NCBI GenBank assembly: GCA_016185205.1 | Contig: JACPOA010000028.1 | Location: 1 to 60,001 of the forward strand | Source: Hyphomicrobiales bacterium | GTDB lineage: Bacteria; Pseudomonadota; Alphaproteobacteria; Rhizobiales; Xanthobacteraceae | Direction of reading: 5' to 3' | Length of the DNA: 60,001 nucleotides | Shown: in pieces, positions 1 to 8,532 of the stretch | Position numbering within the stretch: position 1 is the first letter of the stretch | How the letters are laid out: each line of letters opens with the position of its first letter | Notes under the pieces: generated by a model | Told to the model about the DNA's origin: nothing | What the model saw: only the letters and a program-made list of their open reading frames with translations | The model's database searches: none | Program-made: the position numbers and the translations under genes

Positions 1-69
1 CGAGGCAAACTCAAACGGGCTGCCTGGGACGACAGCTTCCTCGTCGATATGCTCCTGAACATGCGATAG
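1..69 (+). CDS. C-terminal tail of an unidentified protein (cut by window start)
   Basis: An open frame enters from the left edge in frame 1 and ends at a TAG at 67-69. The 22 visible residues (RGKLKRAAWDD...LLNMR) are charged and helical-looking, but too few to assign a family. The sequence immediately after the stop turns into the palindromic repeat at 75-204, as expected at a gene end. It could be a chance open frame; 22 residues give little statistical support. Confidence 0.4.
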   Translation, partial: RGKLKRAAWDDSFLVDMLLNMR

Positions 70-74
70 CCCTG

Positions 75-204
75 CCGAAAGGGGGAGGGTCAGGGAGGGG
101 GTCTACTTAGATTCATCGATGCATCGGTGCGGAGTCCGCAGCGACCCCCACCCGCTCACTATCGCTTCGCGATTGTGAGCGACCTCCCCCTTTTAGGGGG
201 AGGT
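75..204. repeat. Mosaic palindromic intergenic element downstream of acs
   Basis: G-rich left arm (gggggagggtcagggaggggg, from 81) faces a C-rich right part (cccccacccgctcactatcg, around 146-166) and ends in a perfect hairpin, acctccccc-tttta-gggggaggt, at 182-204. The same building blocks recur at 2339-2496 on the other side of acs, so this is a dispersed intergenic repeat and not a gene. For the minus-strand acs gene, which stops at 219, the 182-204 hairpin is well placed to act as a transcription terminator, although no clear T-tract follows it. Confidence 0.65.
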
Positions 205-218
205 AAGAAAGAAGGGCG

Positions 219-2180
219 TCACGCCCCCGCCTTGGCTCCGGCCTTCTTGTTCTGCCGGTTGTGCACCAGATCGTCGACCACGGCCGGGTCGGCCAGCGTC
301 GAGGTGTCGCCGAGATTGCCGAACTCGTCCTCGGCGATCTTGCGCAGGATGCGGCGCATGATCTTGCCGGAGCGCGTCTTCGGCAGGCCGGGCGCGAACT
401 GGATCAGATCGGGCTGTGCGATCGGGCCGATCTCCTTGCGCACCCAGGCGACCAGCTCCTTGCGCAGCTCTTCGCTCGGCTGCTCGCCCGCCATCAGCGT
501 GACATAGGCGTAGATGCCCTGGCCCTTGATGTCGTGCGGATAGCCGACCACGGCGGCTTCCGACACTTTCGGATGCGCCACCAGCGCGCTTTCCACTTCG
601 GCGGTGCCGAGGCGATGGCCGGCGACATTGATCACGTCGTCGACGCGGCCGGTGATCCAGTAGTAGCCGTCCTCGTCGCGGCGGCAGCCGTCGCCGGTGA
701 AGTACTTGCCCGGATAGGTCTTGAAGTAGGTGTCGACGAAACGCTGGTGGTCGCCATAGACCGTGCGCATCTGGCCCGGCCAGGCATCGGCGATGCACAG
801 ATTGCCCGAGCCGGCGCCTTTCAGCTCCTTGCCTTCGGCGTCGACGATCTGCGGGATGACGCCGAAGAACGGCCGCGTCGCCGAGCCGGGTTTGAGCCTG
901 GTGGCGCCCGGCAGCGGCGTAATGAGAATGCCGCCGGTCTCGGTCTGCCACCAAGTGTCGACGATCGGCGAGCGATCCTCACCGACCACATGGTAGTACC
1001 ATTCCCAGGCTTCCGGATTGATCGGCTCGCCGACGGTGCCGAGCAGGCGCAGGGATTTGCGCGAGGTCTTTTTCACCGGCCCGTCGCCGCCTTGCATCAA
1101 CGCACGGATCGCGGTCGGCGCGGTGTAAATGATGTTGACCTTGTGCTTGTCGCACACTTCCCAGAAGCGCGAGGTGGTCGGATAGTTCGGCACACCCTCG
1201 AACATCATGGTGATGGCGCCGTTGCAGAGCGGGCCGTAGACGATATAGCTGTGGCCGGTGACCCAGCCGACGTCGGCGGTGCACCAGTAGATGTCGCCGT
1301 CGTGGTAGTCGAACACGTATTGATGCGTGATCGCGGTATAGACCAGATAGCCGCCGGTGGTATGCAGCACGCCCTTCGGCTTGCCGGTAGAGCCCGAGGT
1401 ATAAAGAATGAACAGCGGGTCTTCCGCGCTCATCTCCTCGCACGGGCAGTCGGCCGATACGATTTTGGCCATATCGTCGTAGTAGACGTCGCGCCCGGCT
1501 TTCATGTTCACTTTTTCGCCGGTGTGGCGCACCACGATGATGCTGGCGACATGGCCGGCCTTGTCGGCCGCGGCATCGGCGTTCGCCTTAAGCGGAATCT
1601 TGCGGCCGCCGCGCACGCCTTCGTCGGCGGTGACGATGACAGTCGACTTGCAGTCCTCGATGCGGCCAGCCAGCGAATCCGGCGAGAAGCCGCCGAACAC
1701 CACCGAATGCACCGCGCCGATGCGCGCGCAGGCCAGCATGGAGATCGCCGCTTCCGGAATCATCGGCATGTAGATGGTGACGCGGTCGCCCTTCTTGACG
1801 CCGCGCGCTTTCAGCACATTGGCGAAGCGGCAGACTTCGGCGTGCAGCTCTTTATAGGTGAGCTTCTTGTCGTCCTTGGGGTCGTCGCCTTCCCACAGGA
1901 TGGCGGTCTGCTCGCCGCGTTTGGCGAGATGGCGGTCGACGCAGTTGTAGGCGACGTTGAGCGTGCCGTCCTCGAACCATTTGATCGAGACATTGTGCGG
2001 GTCGTAGCTGGTGTTCTTGACCTTGCTGAACGGCTTGATCCAGTCGACGCGCTTGGCCTGCTCGGCCCAGAAGCCGTTCGGGTCCTTGATCGAGCGCGCG
2101 TACATCTCCTGGTACTTGGCGTCATCGATATAGGCGCGCTTCTTCCAGTCGGCCGGCACGTCATAGATCTTGTCGGACAT
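219..2180 (-). CDS. acs: Acetyl-CoA synthetase (AMP-forming)
   Basis: Converts acetate, ATP and CoA to acetyl-CoA, AMP and PPi through an acetyl-adenylate; cytosolic. The 653-residue length is normal for Acs. The adenylate-forming P-loop motif [11 protein letters not shown] is present, as are the central WWQTETGG motif and the C-terminal motif [13 protein letters not shown], which carries the lysine acetylated by Pat-type enzymes in this family. The N-terminal ACS domain begins at about residue 40 (NPNGFW-type region). The start at 2180 is chosen because GAGGAATTTGCG directly precedes this ATG and the protein then begins [12 protein letters not shown]; a longer open frame to 2303 lacks family similarity. 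It is monocistronic, with mosaic repeats on both sides. Confidence 0.96.
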   Translation of the reverse strand: MSDKIYDVPADWKKRAYIDDAKYQEMYARSIKDPNGFWAEQAKRVDWIKPFSKVKNTSYDPHNVSIKWFEDGTLNVAYNCVDRHLAKRGEQTAILWEGDDPKDDKKLTYKELHAEVCRFANVLKARGVKKGDRVTIYMPMIPEAAISMLACARIGAVHSVVFGGFSPDSLAGRIEDCKSTVIVTADEGVRGGRKIPLKANADAAADKAGHVASIIVVRHTGEKVNMKAGRDVYYDDMAKIVSADCPCEEMSAEDPLFILYTSGSTGKPKGVLHTTGGYLVYTAITHQYVFDYHDGDIYWCTADVGWVTGHSYIVYGPLCNGAITMMFEGVPNYPTTSRFWEVCDKHKVNIIYTAPTAIRALMQGGDGPVKKTSRKSLRLLGTVGEPINPEAWEWYYHVVGEDRSPIVDTWWQTETGGILITPLPGATRLKPGSATRPFFGVIPQIVDAEGKELKGAGSGNLCIADAWPGQMRTVYGDHQRFVDTYFKTYPGKYFTGDGCRRDEDGYYWITGRVDDVINVAGHRLGTAEVESALVAHPKVSEAAVVGYPHDIKGQGIYAYVTLMAGEQPSEELRKELVAWVRKEIGPIAQPDLIQFAPGLPKTRSGKIMRRILRKIAEDEFGNLGDTSTLADPAVVDDLVHNRQNKKAGAKAGA

Positions 2181-2338
2181 CGCAAATTCCTCCCCGCCCC
2201 ATCCGGTTGCCCCGTGGGCGTTTATTGCCGAGCAGTTTGACCCATTATGCGCTGGCGGCCCGACGAGCGACAAGTCGCGGGCATGACACTTTGGTCGGGG
2301 CACCTATTTGAGAAATATCAAGGCGTTGCTTTGCTTAT

Positions 2339-2496
2339 CCCTCCCCCGCTTGCGGGAGAGGGTGGCGAGCAAAGCGAGCCGGGTGGGGGCACTCTCAATT
2401 GTCTCTGACGAAACCCCACCCCGGCGCGGAGCCTGTCATCGGGCCGCGCTTCGCGCGGACCCGTTGGCGCCGGACCCTCCCCTTTCGGGGGAGGGA
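2339..2496. repeat. Mosaic palindromic intergenic element between acs and the DUF1761 gene
   Basis: Begins with the hairpin ccctcccccgcttgcgggagaggg, continues with ggtggcgagcaaagcgagcc and a C-rich return arm (aaccccaccccggcgcggag), and closes with ccctcccctttcgggggaggg. It shares its building blocks with 75-204. The whole 2181-2504 gap between the acs start and the end of the next minus-strand gene consists of the presumed acs promoter side (2181-2338) and this repeat; I see no gene in it. Confidence 0.65.
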
Positions 2497-2504
2497 TGAA
2501 GAGA

Positions 2505-2924
2505 TTACACCCCCCAGGCGCCGATCACCGCGCCCATCAGCAGCAGTGCCGCCAGCCAGTGCCCGCCGTCGAGCAGGATCAGCTTGGGGCTGCGCATGCC
2601 GAAGGTGTTGTTGACCGCGAGCGTGGTGATGACGAAGCCGAACCACAGGAAGAACGCCGCGATCACGCCGTTCTTCACGCTCACCGCGCCGAGATGGCCG
2701 ATCACGCCGGCCAGTATCCAGGCCATCACCAGGTCGGCCACCAGCGCGACGATCAGCGGCCAGGGCGCTGCGCCGCTGCCGTGATGGGCGCGGATCTGCT
2801 CGGTGGTGAAGCCGTGCGCCGCCTTCCATGGGTTAGCCAGCAGGCGATACCAGACGCCGCCGAGGCCGAAACCGAGCGCGCCGGCCACCAGCACGGCGAT
2901 GTAGTTGATGCCCGCGAAGGTCAT
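2505..2924 (-). CDS. DUF1761 family membrane protein
   Basis: 139 residues with about four hydrophobic helices. The N-terminal segment INYIAVLVAGALGFGLGGVWY followed by a PW and later GFVITTLAVNNTF is the typical layout of DUF1761 proteins, whose function is unknown. The start at 2924 gives MTFAGINYIAVL and is preceded by an AGGACAGCC ribosome-binding-like stretch. Its start lies 13 bp from the stop of the EVE-domain gene (2938) on the same strand, so the two probably share a transcript. Assignment to the family is by overall pattern. Confidence 0.75.
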   Translation of the reverse strand: MTFAGINYIAVLVAGALGFGLGGVWYRLLANPWKAAHGFTTEQIRAHHGSGAAPWPLIVALVADLVMAWILAGVIGHLGAVSVKNGVIAAFFLWFGFVITTLAVNNTFGMRSPKLILLDGGHWLAALLLMGAVIGAWGV

Positions 2925-2937
2925 GGCTGTCCTCCCG

Positions 2938-3357
2938 CTATGTGAGCCCGCCCATCTTGCACACAATCTTCCATTCGGCGTCGGTTACCGGCTGCACCGA
3001 CAGTCGCGAATTCCTGACCAGCACCATATCCTTGAGCTTTGGCTCGGCCTTGATGGCTTGCAGCGTCACCGGACTAGCCGCCGGCGTCACGGCTTTGACG
3101 TCCACGACCACCCAGGGTTCGTCCTTCTTGGTTGTTGGGTCCGGATAATGTTCGCGCATCACTTCGACAATCCCGACGACCGCCTTGTCCTCGCCGGAGT
3201 GATAGAAGAAGGCGCGATCGCCTTTCTTCATTTTCATGAGATTGGCTTTGGCTTGAAAATTTCGCACGCCGGTCCAGGCGGTGCCTTTACTGCCGGCCTT
3301 CACCTGCTCGTCCCACGACCAGGCACCGGGTTCCGATTTCATCAGCCAGTAGGGCAT
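2938..3357 (-). CDS. EVE domain-containing protein
   Basis: 139 residues, the usual size of a single-domain EVE (PUA-like) protein. It starts MPYWLMKSEPGAWSWDEQV, contains WTGVRNFQAKANLMKMKKGDRAFFYHSG and ends with the VRNSRLSVQPV segment, all diagnostic of the family that includes thymocyte nuclear protein 1. EVE domains have a pocket thought to read modified bases in DNA or RNA; the bacterial role of the stand-alone form is unknown. It lies only 4 bp after gpsA, so it is likely the distal gene of a tsaD-gpsA-EVE-DUF1761 transcript. A link to tRNA or nucleic-acid modification through tsaD is only suggested by the neighbourhood. Confidence 0.88.
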   Translation of the reverse strand: MPYWLMKSEPGAWSWDEQVKAGSKGTAWTGVRNFQAKANLMKMKKGDRAFFYHSGEDKAVVGIVEVMREHYPDPTTKKDEPWVVVDVKAVTPAASPVTLQAIKAEPKLKDMVLVRNSRLSVQPVTDAEWKIVCKMGGLT

Positions 3358-3361
3358 TTCG

Positions 3362-4345
3362 TTATTCCGACTTGATCGGCCGCGTCAGCAGCGACTCGAT
3401 CGCCGCGTCGACGCTCAGCTTGCCCGCCAGCACAGCGGCGACCGCCGCCGAGATCGGCATCTCGACATTTTTCTCGCGCGCCATTTCGAGCAGCACCGGC
3501 GCGGTGAACACGCCCTCGGCCAGCTTGCCGTGCGCGGCGCTGTCCGGCTTCTCGCCCTTGCCGAGCGCGACGCCGCAGGAGAAGTTGCGCGACTGCGGGC
3601 TCGAGCAGGTGAGGATGAGATCGCCGAGGCCGGACAGCCCCATCATGGTCTCGGTCTTGGCGCCGCAGGCCTTGCCGAAACGCACCAGCTCGGCGAAGCC
3701 GCGCGTGGTCATGGCCGCGAGCGCGCTGGCGCCGAGCCCGCGTCCGGTCACGATGCCGGCTGCGATGGCGAGCACGTTCTTGGTGGCGCCGCCGAGCTCG
3801 ACCCCGCGCACATCGGTCGAATGATAGGGCCGGAAGGTGCCGGAGTTGATCGCCTGCGCCAGCGCCTGCGCGACATCAGCGTCCGGCGCCGCGATCGTCA
3901 CCGCCGTCGGCAGCCCGCGCGCCACGTCGGCGGCAAAGCTCGGGCCCGACAGGATCGCCGGCGTCGCGCGGGCTGCGCATTCGGCGATGATCTCGGTCAT
4001 GAATTTGTGCGTGCCGTGCTCAATGCCCTTGGCGCAGGCGATCAGCGGCGTCTTGTCGGATATTGCTTGACCCAGCGATGTGACGACCGAGCGCAGCGCC
4101 TGCGCCGGCACCACCAGCAGGATGGCGTCGGCGCGCGCTGCTTCGGTGAGATCGCGCGTGACCTTGATGGCGTCTTCCAGGCGTACGCCGGGCAGGAAGC
4201 GGCTCTCGCGTTTGCCCGCAAGATGCTCGGCATTGCCCGCGTCGTATTCCCACAGCGTAACGCTGCGGCCAGCGCGCGCGCAGGTCTGCGCCAGCGCCGT
4301 TCCCCAGGCGCCGCCGCCAAGCACGGAAATGCGGTCGATGGTCAT
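3362..4345 (-). CDS. gpsA: Glycerol-3-phosphate dehydrogenase [NAD(P)+]
   Basis: Reduces dihydroxyacetone phosphate to sn-glycerol-3-phosphate for phospholipid synthesis; soluble, 327 residues, normal length. The N-terminal Rossmann motif [11 protein letters not shown] is at residues 9-19. The catalytic-lysine region CAKGIEHGT and the C-terminal block [16 protein letters not shown] and [12 protein letters not shown] are intact. The start ATG at 4345 overlaps the tsaD stop in an ATGA arrangement (4 nt), indicating translational coupling with tsaD, an arrangement common in this bacterial group. A much longer open frame upstream in the same frame is a shadow of tsaD. Confidence 0.96.
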   Translation of the reverse strand: MTIDRISVLGGGAWGTALAQTCARAGRSVTLWEYDAGNAEHLAGKRESRFLPGVRLEDAIKVTRDLTEAARADAILLVVPAQALRSVVTSLGQAISDKTPLIACAKGIEHGTHKFMTEIIAECAARATPAILSGPSFAADVARGLPTAVTIAAPDADVAQALAQAINSGTFRPYHSTDVRGVELGGATKNVLAIAAGIVTGRGLGASALAAMTTRGFAELVRFGKACGAKTETMMGLSGLGDLILTCSSPQSRNFSCGVALGKGEKPDSAAHGKLAEGVFTAPVLLEMAREKNVEMPISAAVAAVLAGKLSVDAAIESLLTRPIKSE

Positions 4346-5415
4346 TTGTACGCCGCCGTGCGTTGCAGCTTGCCCTTGGCCGCGGCGATCTCGTCGAGCG
4401 GCCAGCGCGCGCGCGGCGCCACATCGAGCGAATCGATGAGACCGAGCGCCAGCCGCTCGCAGCCTGCCCAGGCGATCATGGCGCCGTTGTCGGTGCACAG
4501 TTCGAGCGGCGGCGCCACCAGCGTGCTGCCGACTTCGAGCGCCAGGCGTTGCAGCACCTTGCGGATCGCCTGGTTGGCGGCGACGCCGCCGGCGGCGACC
4601 AGCGCGCTCGGCGCGCCGTATTGGGCGCGGAACATGCGCAGGCCCGCGCGCAGCCGGTCGAGTACGACATCGACCACCGCCTGCTGGAACGAGGCGCACA
4701 GATCGGCGACGTCCTGGTCGGTGAGCGGCGCGATCTTTTCGGCTTCCAGCCGCAGCGCGGTCTTCAGGCCCGACAGCGAGAAATCGGCGTCCTTGCGGCC
4801 GTGCATCGGGCGCGGCAGCGCGAAGCGGGCGGCATTGCCGGCCGCCGCTTCCTTCTCGACCTGTGGGCCGCCCGGATAACCCAGGCCGAGCAATTTGGCA
4901 GTCTTGTCGAAGGCCTCGCCGATGGCGTCGTCCACGGTGGTGCCGATCCGCACGTAATCGCCGACCGCGCGCACAGCCACCACCTGGGTGTGGCCGCCGG
5001 AGGCGAGAAACAGGCAATAGGGGAATGGCGTGCCGTCGGTCAGCCGGGCGGTGAGCGCATGCGCTTCCAGATGGTTGATCGCGATCAGCGGCTTCTGCTT
5101 GACCAGCGCGATCGCCTTGGCCGTGGTCAGGCCGACGATGACGCCGCCGATCAGGCCGGGCCCGGCGGCGGCGGCAACGCCGTCAACATGGTCAAAGGAG
5201 CAGCCGGCCTGCGCCATGGCCTTGGCGATGATGAGGTCGAGCGCCTCGACATGGGCGCGCGCGGCAATCTCGGGAACCACCCCGCCGAAAGCGGCATGCT
5301 CGCTCACCTGCGACAGAATGATATTGGACAGGATACGGCCGCGGCCCTGTACGGAACGCTCGACCACCGCCGCCGCGGTCTCGTCGCAGGTCGTCTCGAT
5401 ACCGAGGACGATCAT
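4342..5415 (-). CDS. tsaD: tRNA N6-adenosine threonylcarbamoyltransferase TsaD
   Basis: Transfers the threonylcarbamoyl group to A37 of ANN-decoding tRNAs, working with TsaB, TsaC and TsaE; cytosolic. It has 357 residues and opens with [18 protein letters not shown], the ASKHA-fold signature. The metal-binding HLEAH motif is present ([12 protein letters not shown]), as are the phosphate loops SGGHTQVV and [18 protein letters not shown] and the C-terminal [10 protein letters not shown]. The start at 5415 is fixed by family alignment. It is divergent from hemC with only 85 bp between starts, so the two promoters must lie in 5416-5500. Confidence 0.97.
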   Translation of the reverse strand: MIVLGIETTCDETAAAVVERSVQGRGRILSNIILSQVSEHAAFGGVVPEIAARAHVEALDLIIAKAMAQAGCSFDHVDGVAAAAGPGLIGGVIVGLTTAKAIALVKQKPLIAINHLEAHALTARLTDGTPFPYCLFLASGGHTQVVAVRAVGDYVRIGTTVDDAIGEAFDKTAKLLGLGYPGGPQVEKEAAAGNAARFALPRPMHGRKDADFSLSGLKTALRLEAEKIAPLTDQDVADLCASFQQAVVDVVLDRLRAGLRMFRAQYGAPSALVAAGGVAANQAIRKVLQRLALEVGSTLVAPPLELCTDNGAMIAWAGCERLALGLIDSLDVAPRARWPLDEIAAAKGKLQRTAAYK

Positions 5416-5500
5416 GGGCTTTTCGATCCTGGGCCTATGGGCCGGCCCTCCCTTTTCCAGAAAGGGTGGACTACAAGACGCCCTAGCATCGTGAGGTAAT

Positions 5501-6430
5501 ATGACGCAATCCGCTACCACCATTTTGCGCATCGGCACGCGCGGCAGCCCGCTCGCGTTGGTGCAGGCGCGGACCGTGCGTGCGCGGCTGGCCGTGGCGC
5601 TCGGCGTGCCCGAAGACGAAATCGGCCTTACCATCATCCGCACCACCGGCGACGCCATCCAGGACCGCCCGCTGGCTGAGGTCGGCGGCAAGGGCCTGTT
5701 CACCAAGGAGATCGAGGAGGCCCTGCTGGACGGCCGCGTCGACTTGGCCGTGCATTCGGCCAAGGACATGCCGACCTTTTCGCAAGCAGGACTGATGCTG
5801 GCGGCCTGTCTGGAGCGCGAAGATCCGCGCGACGTGTTTATCAGCCACAAAGCCCGTTCGTTCGCCGAGCTGCCGAAGGGGGCGACCCTGGGCACCGCCT
5901 CGCTGCGGCGGCAGGCCATCGCCAAGCGGTTGCGGCCCGACCTGCGGGCAGTTTCGCTGCGCGGCAATGTCGAGACGCGGCTACGCAAGCTCGCCGACGG
6001 CGAAGTCGACGCCACCATTCTGGCGCTCGCGGGGTTGAAGCGGCTAGGCCTCGTGCAGCACGCGACCGCGATCATGAGCGAGCATGAATTTCTGCCGGCG
6101 GTGGCGCAGGGCGCCATCGGCCTGGAAGCGCGCGCCAGCGACGAGCGCACGCGCGAGATTCTTGCGCGCATCAATCACGCCGACACCTTCACCGCGATTG
6201 CCTGCGAACGCGCGTTCCTGGCCGAGCTTGACGGCTCCTGCAAGACGCCGATCGCCGGCCACGCCACGCTGTCGGGCGACATGATTCACTTTCGTGGTCT
6301 GCTCGCGCATCCGGATGGCAATCCGTCGTGCGAACACCAGACGCGCGGGCCGCGCGCCGACGCGATCGAGATCGGCACCGAGGCCGGGCGCCATATCAAG
6401 CGCGAGGGCCCTCCCGGACTATTCGGTTGA
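5501..6430 (+). CDS. hemC: Hydroxymethylbilane synthase (porphobilinogen deaminase)
   Basis: Polymerises four porphobilinogen molecules to hydroxymethylbilane in heme synthesis. 309 residues. It has the N-terminal [14 protein letters not shown] motif, the catalytic-aspartate region VHSAKDMP, the arginine-rich SLRRQA and LRGNVETRL segments, and the cofactor-attachment cysteine in [12 protein letters not shown] that carries the dipyrromethane. ATG at 5501 follows GTGAGGTAAT. hemD follows after 3 bp, so the two are co-translated or at least co-transcribed. Confidence 0.97.
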   Translation: MTQSATTILRIGTRGSPLALVQARTVRARLAVALGVPEDEIGLTIIRTTGDAIQDRPLAEVGGKGLFTKEIEEALLDGRVDLAVHSAKDMPTFSQAGLMLAACLEREDPRDVFISHKARSFAELPKGATLGTASLRRQAIAKRLRPDLRAVSLRGNVETRLRKLADGEVDATILALAGLKRLGLVQHATAIMSEHEFLPAVAQGAIGLEARASDERTREILARINHADTFTAIACERAFLAELDGSCKTPIAGHATLSGDMIHFRGLLAHPDGNPSCEHQTRGPRADAIEIGTEAGRHIKREGPPGLFG

Positions 6431-6433
6431 GCC

Positions 6434-7135
6434 ATGCGTCTCGCCGTCACCCGCCCACAGGCCGATGGCGAACGCACCGCGACGGCACTGCGCGCGCGCG
6501 GCCATCAGGTGCTGGTGGCGCCCTTGATGAAAGTCGAGCCGGTGGCGGCCGATCTCACCGGCGGTTGGGCGGGTATCATCATCACCAGCGCCAATGCGCC
6601 CGGCGCCATCGCAGCGCACACTGCGCGCGCGGCGCTGAGCAAGCTGCCGGCCTACGCGGTCGGACGGCGCAGCGCCGAGGCCGCGCGGCAGGCGGGATTT
6701 AGCGAGGTCACCACGGCCGGCGGCGACGTGCGCGATCTGGTGCGGCTGATCGCCGAGCGCCACGCCGACGCCAGGGAACCGCTGCTCTATCTGGCCGGCG
6801 AAGACCGCGCCGCCGACCTCACCGGCGAACTCGGCGCGCGCGGCATCGCCGCCGAAATGCGCGTCGTCTACCGCGCCGTCACCGCGCCTTATCCGCCGCC
6901 GCTGGTCGCCGCGCTGAAGGCCGGCGAGATCGACGCGGTGCTGCATTTTTCCAAGCGCAGCGCCGACAACTACCTCGCTGGCGCACGCGCCGCCGGCCTG
7001 CTGGCGCAAGCGCTGGCGCCGCGCCATCTCTGTCTATCGCCGCAGATCGCCGAACCGCTGGCGCGGGCCGGCGCCCGCCGCATCGCCATCGCCGCGCGCC
7101 CCGATGAAGCCGCATTGATTGATCTAGTAAGCTAG
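6434..7135 (+). CDS. hemD: Uroporphyrinogen-III synthase
   Basis: Cyclises hydroxymethylbilane to uroporphyrinogen III. This family is poorly conserved; the call rests on length (233 residues), the start MRLAVTRPQADGERTA, the two-lobed layout with IIITSANAPGAI near residue 50, YAVGRRSAEAARQAGF, a repeated lobe ending VLHFSKRSADNY, and the C-terminal LCLSPQIAEPLARAGARRIAIAA. Position 3 bp after hemC strongly supports it. The next gene begins about 66 bp later on the same strand. Confidence 0.92.
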   Translation: MRLAVTRPQADGERTATALRARGHQVLVAPLMKVEPVAADLTGGWAGIIITSANAPGAIAAHTARAALSKLPAYAVGRRSAEAARQAGFSEVTTAGGDVRDLVRLIAERHADAREPLLYLAGEDRAADLTGELGARGIAAEMRVVYRAVTAPYPPPLVAALKAGEIDAVLHFSKRSADNYLAGARAAGLLAQALAPRHLCLSPQIAEPLARAGARRIAIAARPDEAALIDLVS

Positions 7136-7201
7136 AATTGGCGCGCTCGCGCAGTTTGCGTTATTCCCTGCGGGCAAGTGGGGCGAATCGAGGACCTGCC
7201 G

Positions 7202-8524
7202 ATGGCAGACAAGCGCACAGGGCCGGGAGCGCACGAAGGTGCCCGCCGCGGCAAGCGCGCGGCGCCGACCATCGATCTCACCGCCACCGAAGTGAAGCCG
7301 GCCGCCGCGGCGGGTAAACCCGCGGCCGAGCCGCCACCGCCACCCGCGCCAGAACCGCCGCCTGCCGCTTCCGATGTCCCGCCGGCGGCGGGCAACACGA
7401 CAATAGGCGGCAATTCCGCAAGCCCGCCGGGCGGATTTTTCAGCGGGCCGACGCTGGCCGCCGGCGTCGCCGGCGCAGCGATTGTGACACTGGTCCTGTT
7501 TGCGCTCTGGCTCACCGGCCTGGTGCCGATCCGCTATGCCGGCTCGACCGCCACGCGCGCCCGCGTGACGGCGCTGGAAATGGAATTGCACGATCTGAAG
7601 AACCGGCCGGCGGACGCGGTCGACGGCAAGTCGATCGACGCGCTCGGCCAGCGCATTGGCAAGATCGAAGAGGCGCTCGCCAGGCTGCCGGCCGGCGAGG
7701 CCAATGTGAGCGAGCGTCTTGCCGCCGCCGACAACGCCATGAAGGCGCTGGGTATCGCGCTCGCCGCGCTCAACAAACGCAGCGACGACATTGCCGCTAC
7801 CACTGCCCAGGCGCGCGAGCGCGCGGAAGCCGCGGAAAAGGCGGTGACGGATTTGCGCGCCAGCGTGCAGGAACTCAACAAAGACGCCGCCAAGAGCGCC
7901 GCCAGCGGAATGTCTCCGGTCGAACTCGAAGCGCTGCAAAAGCGCATGGCCGCGCTCGAGCAATCCGCCAAGAGCGCGCGTGACGACATCGCCAAGACCA
8001 CCGCCACCGATATGGCGGTGCGGCTGGCTCTGAGCGCGGCGGCGCTGCGCGATGCGGCGGCGAGTGGCGCGCCGTTTGCGGCCGAGCTCGCACAAGCGCA
8101 AGCGCTCGGCGGCGACGACAAGGCGCTGGCGCCGCTCACGCCATTCGCGGCCACCGGCGTGCCGACGCGCGCCGCGCTGGCCGAGGCACTGCGCGCGCTC
8201 GTTCCCGCCATGCTGAAGGCGTCGGGTGCGCAGGCGCCGGCCGGTGGCTTCCTCGAACGCTTGCAGGCCAATGCCGGCAAGCTGGTGCGCATCCGTCCGG
8301 TGGACGCGCCGGCCGGCGACGATGCCTCCGCGCTGCTGGCTCGCATCGAGATCGCGGCCGCCAATGCTGACATCGCCGCCGCGCTCGCCGATCTCGGCAA
8401 GCTCAATGACGCCACGCGCGCGCCGGCGCAAGACTGGATCAAGCAGGCGCGGGCGAGCCAGGCCGCGCTCGCCGCCGCGCGGCAGTTCGCCGCCGACACG
8501 GCGCGTTCGCTTGGGGCACGGTGA
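7202..8524 (+). CDS. Mitofilin/Mic60-family inner-membrane protein (COG4223 type)
   Basis: 440 residues: a hydrophilic, proline- and alanine-rich N-terminus (about 1-80), one transmembrane helix (AAGVAGAAIVTLVLFALWLTG, roughly 88-108), then a long alanine-rich coiled coil with heptad-like ALE/ALN repeats to about 300, and a compact C-terminal domain (GGFLERLQANAGKLVRIRPV onward). This is the architecture of alphaproteobacterial Mic60 homologues, which are encoded beside heme genes and together with Orf52/HemY-N have been proposed to shape intracytoplasmic membranes. Start 7202 is chosen for the GAGG eight bases upstream; 7178 is in frame but without a better site. The stop overlaps a GTG of the next gene. 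Confidence 0.85.
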   Translation: MADKRTGPGAHEGARRGKRAAPTIDLTATEVKPAAAAGKPAAEPPPPPAPEPPPAASDVPPAAGNTTIGGNSASPPGGFFSGPTLAAGVAGAAIVTLVLFALWLTGLVPIRYAGSTATRARVTALEMELHDLKNRPADAVDGKSIDALGQRIGKIEEALARLPAGEANVSERLAAADNAMKALGIALAALNKRSDDIAATTAQARERAEAAEKAVTDLRASVQELNKDAAKSAASGMSPVELEALQKRMAALEQSAKSARDDIAKTTATDMAVRLALSAAALRDAAASGAPFAAELAQAQALGGDDKALAPLTPFAATGVPTRAALAEALRALVPAMLKASGAQAPAGGFLERLQANAGKLVRIRPVDAPAGDDASALLARIEIAAANADIAAALADLGKLNDATRAPAQDWIKQARASQAALAAARQFAADTARSLGAR

Positions 8525-8532
8525 GGGCTGAG

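Noticed and set aside
261-2240. A 659-codon open frame antisense to acs, and similar long frames antisense to many genes (for example 7534-9981 and 26297-28099 on the minus strand)
   Set aside because: In DNA of this G+C content, strongly biased third positions keep the opposite strand free of stops. The frames lack family motifs and ribosome-binding sites, and the sense genes are unmistakable.
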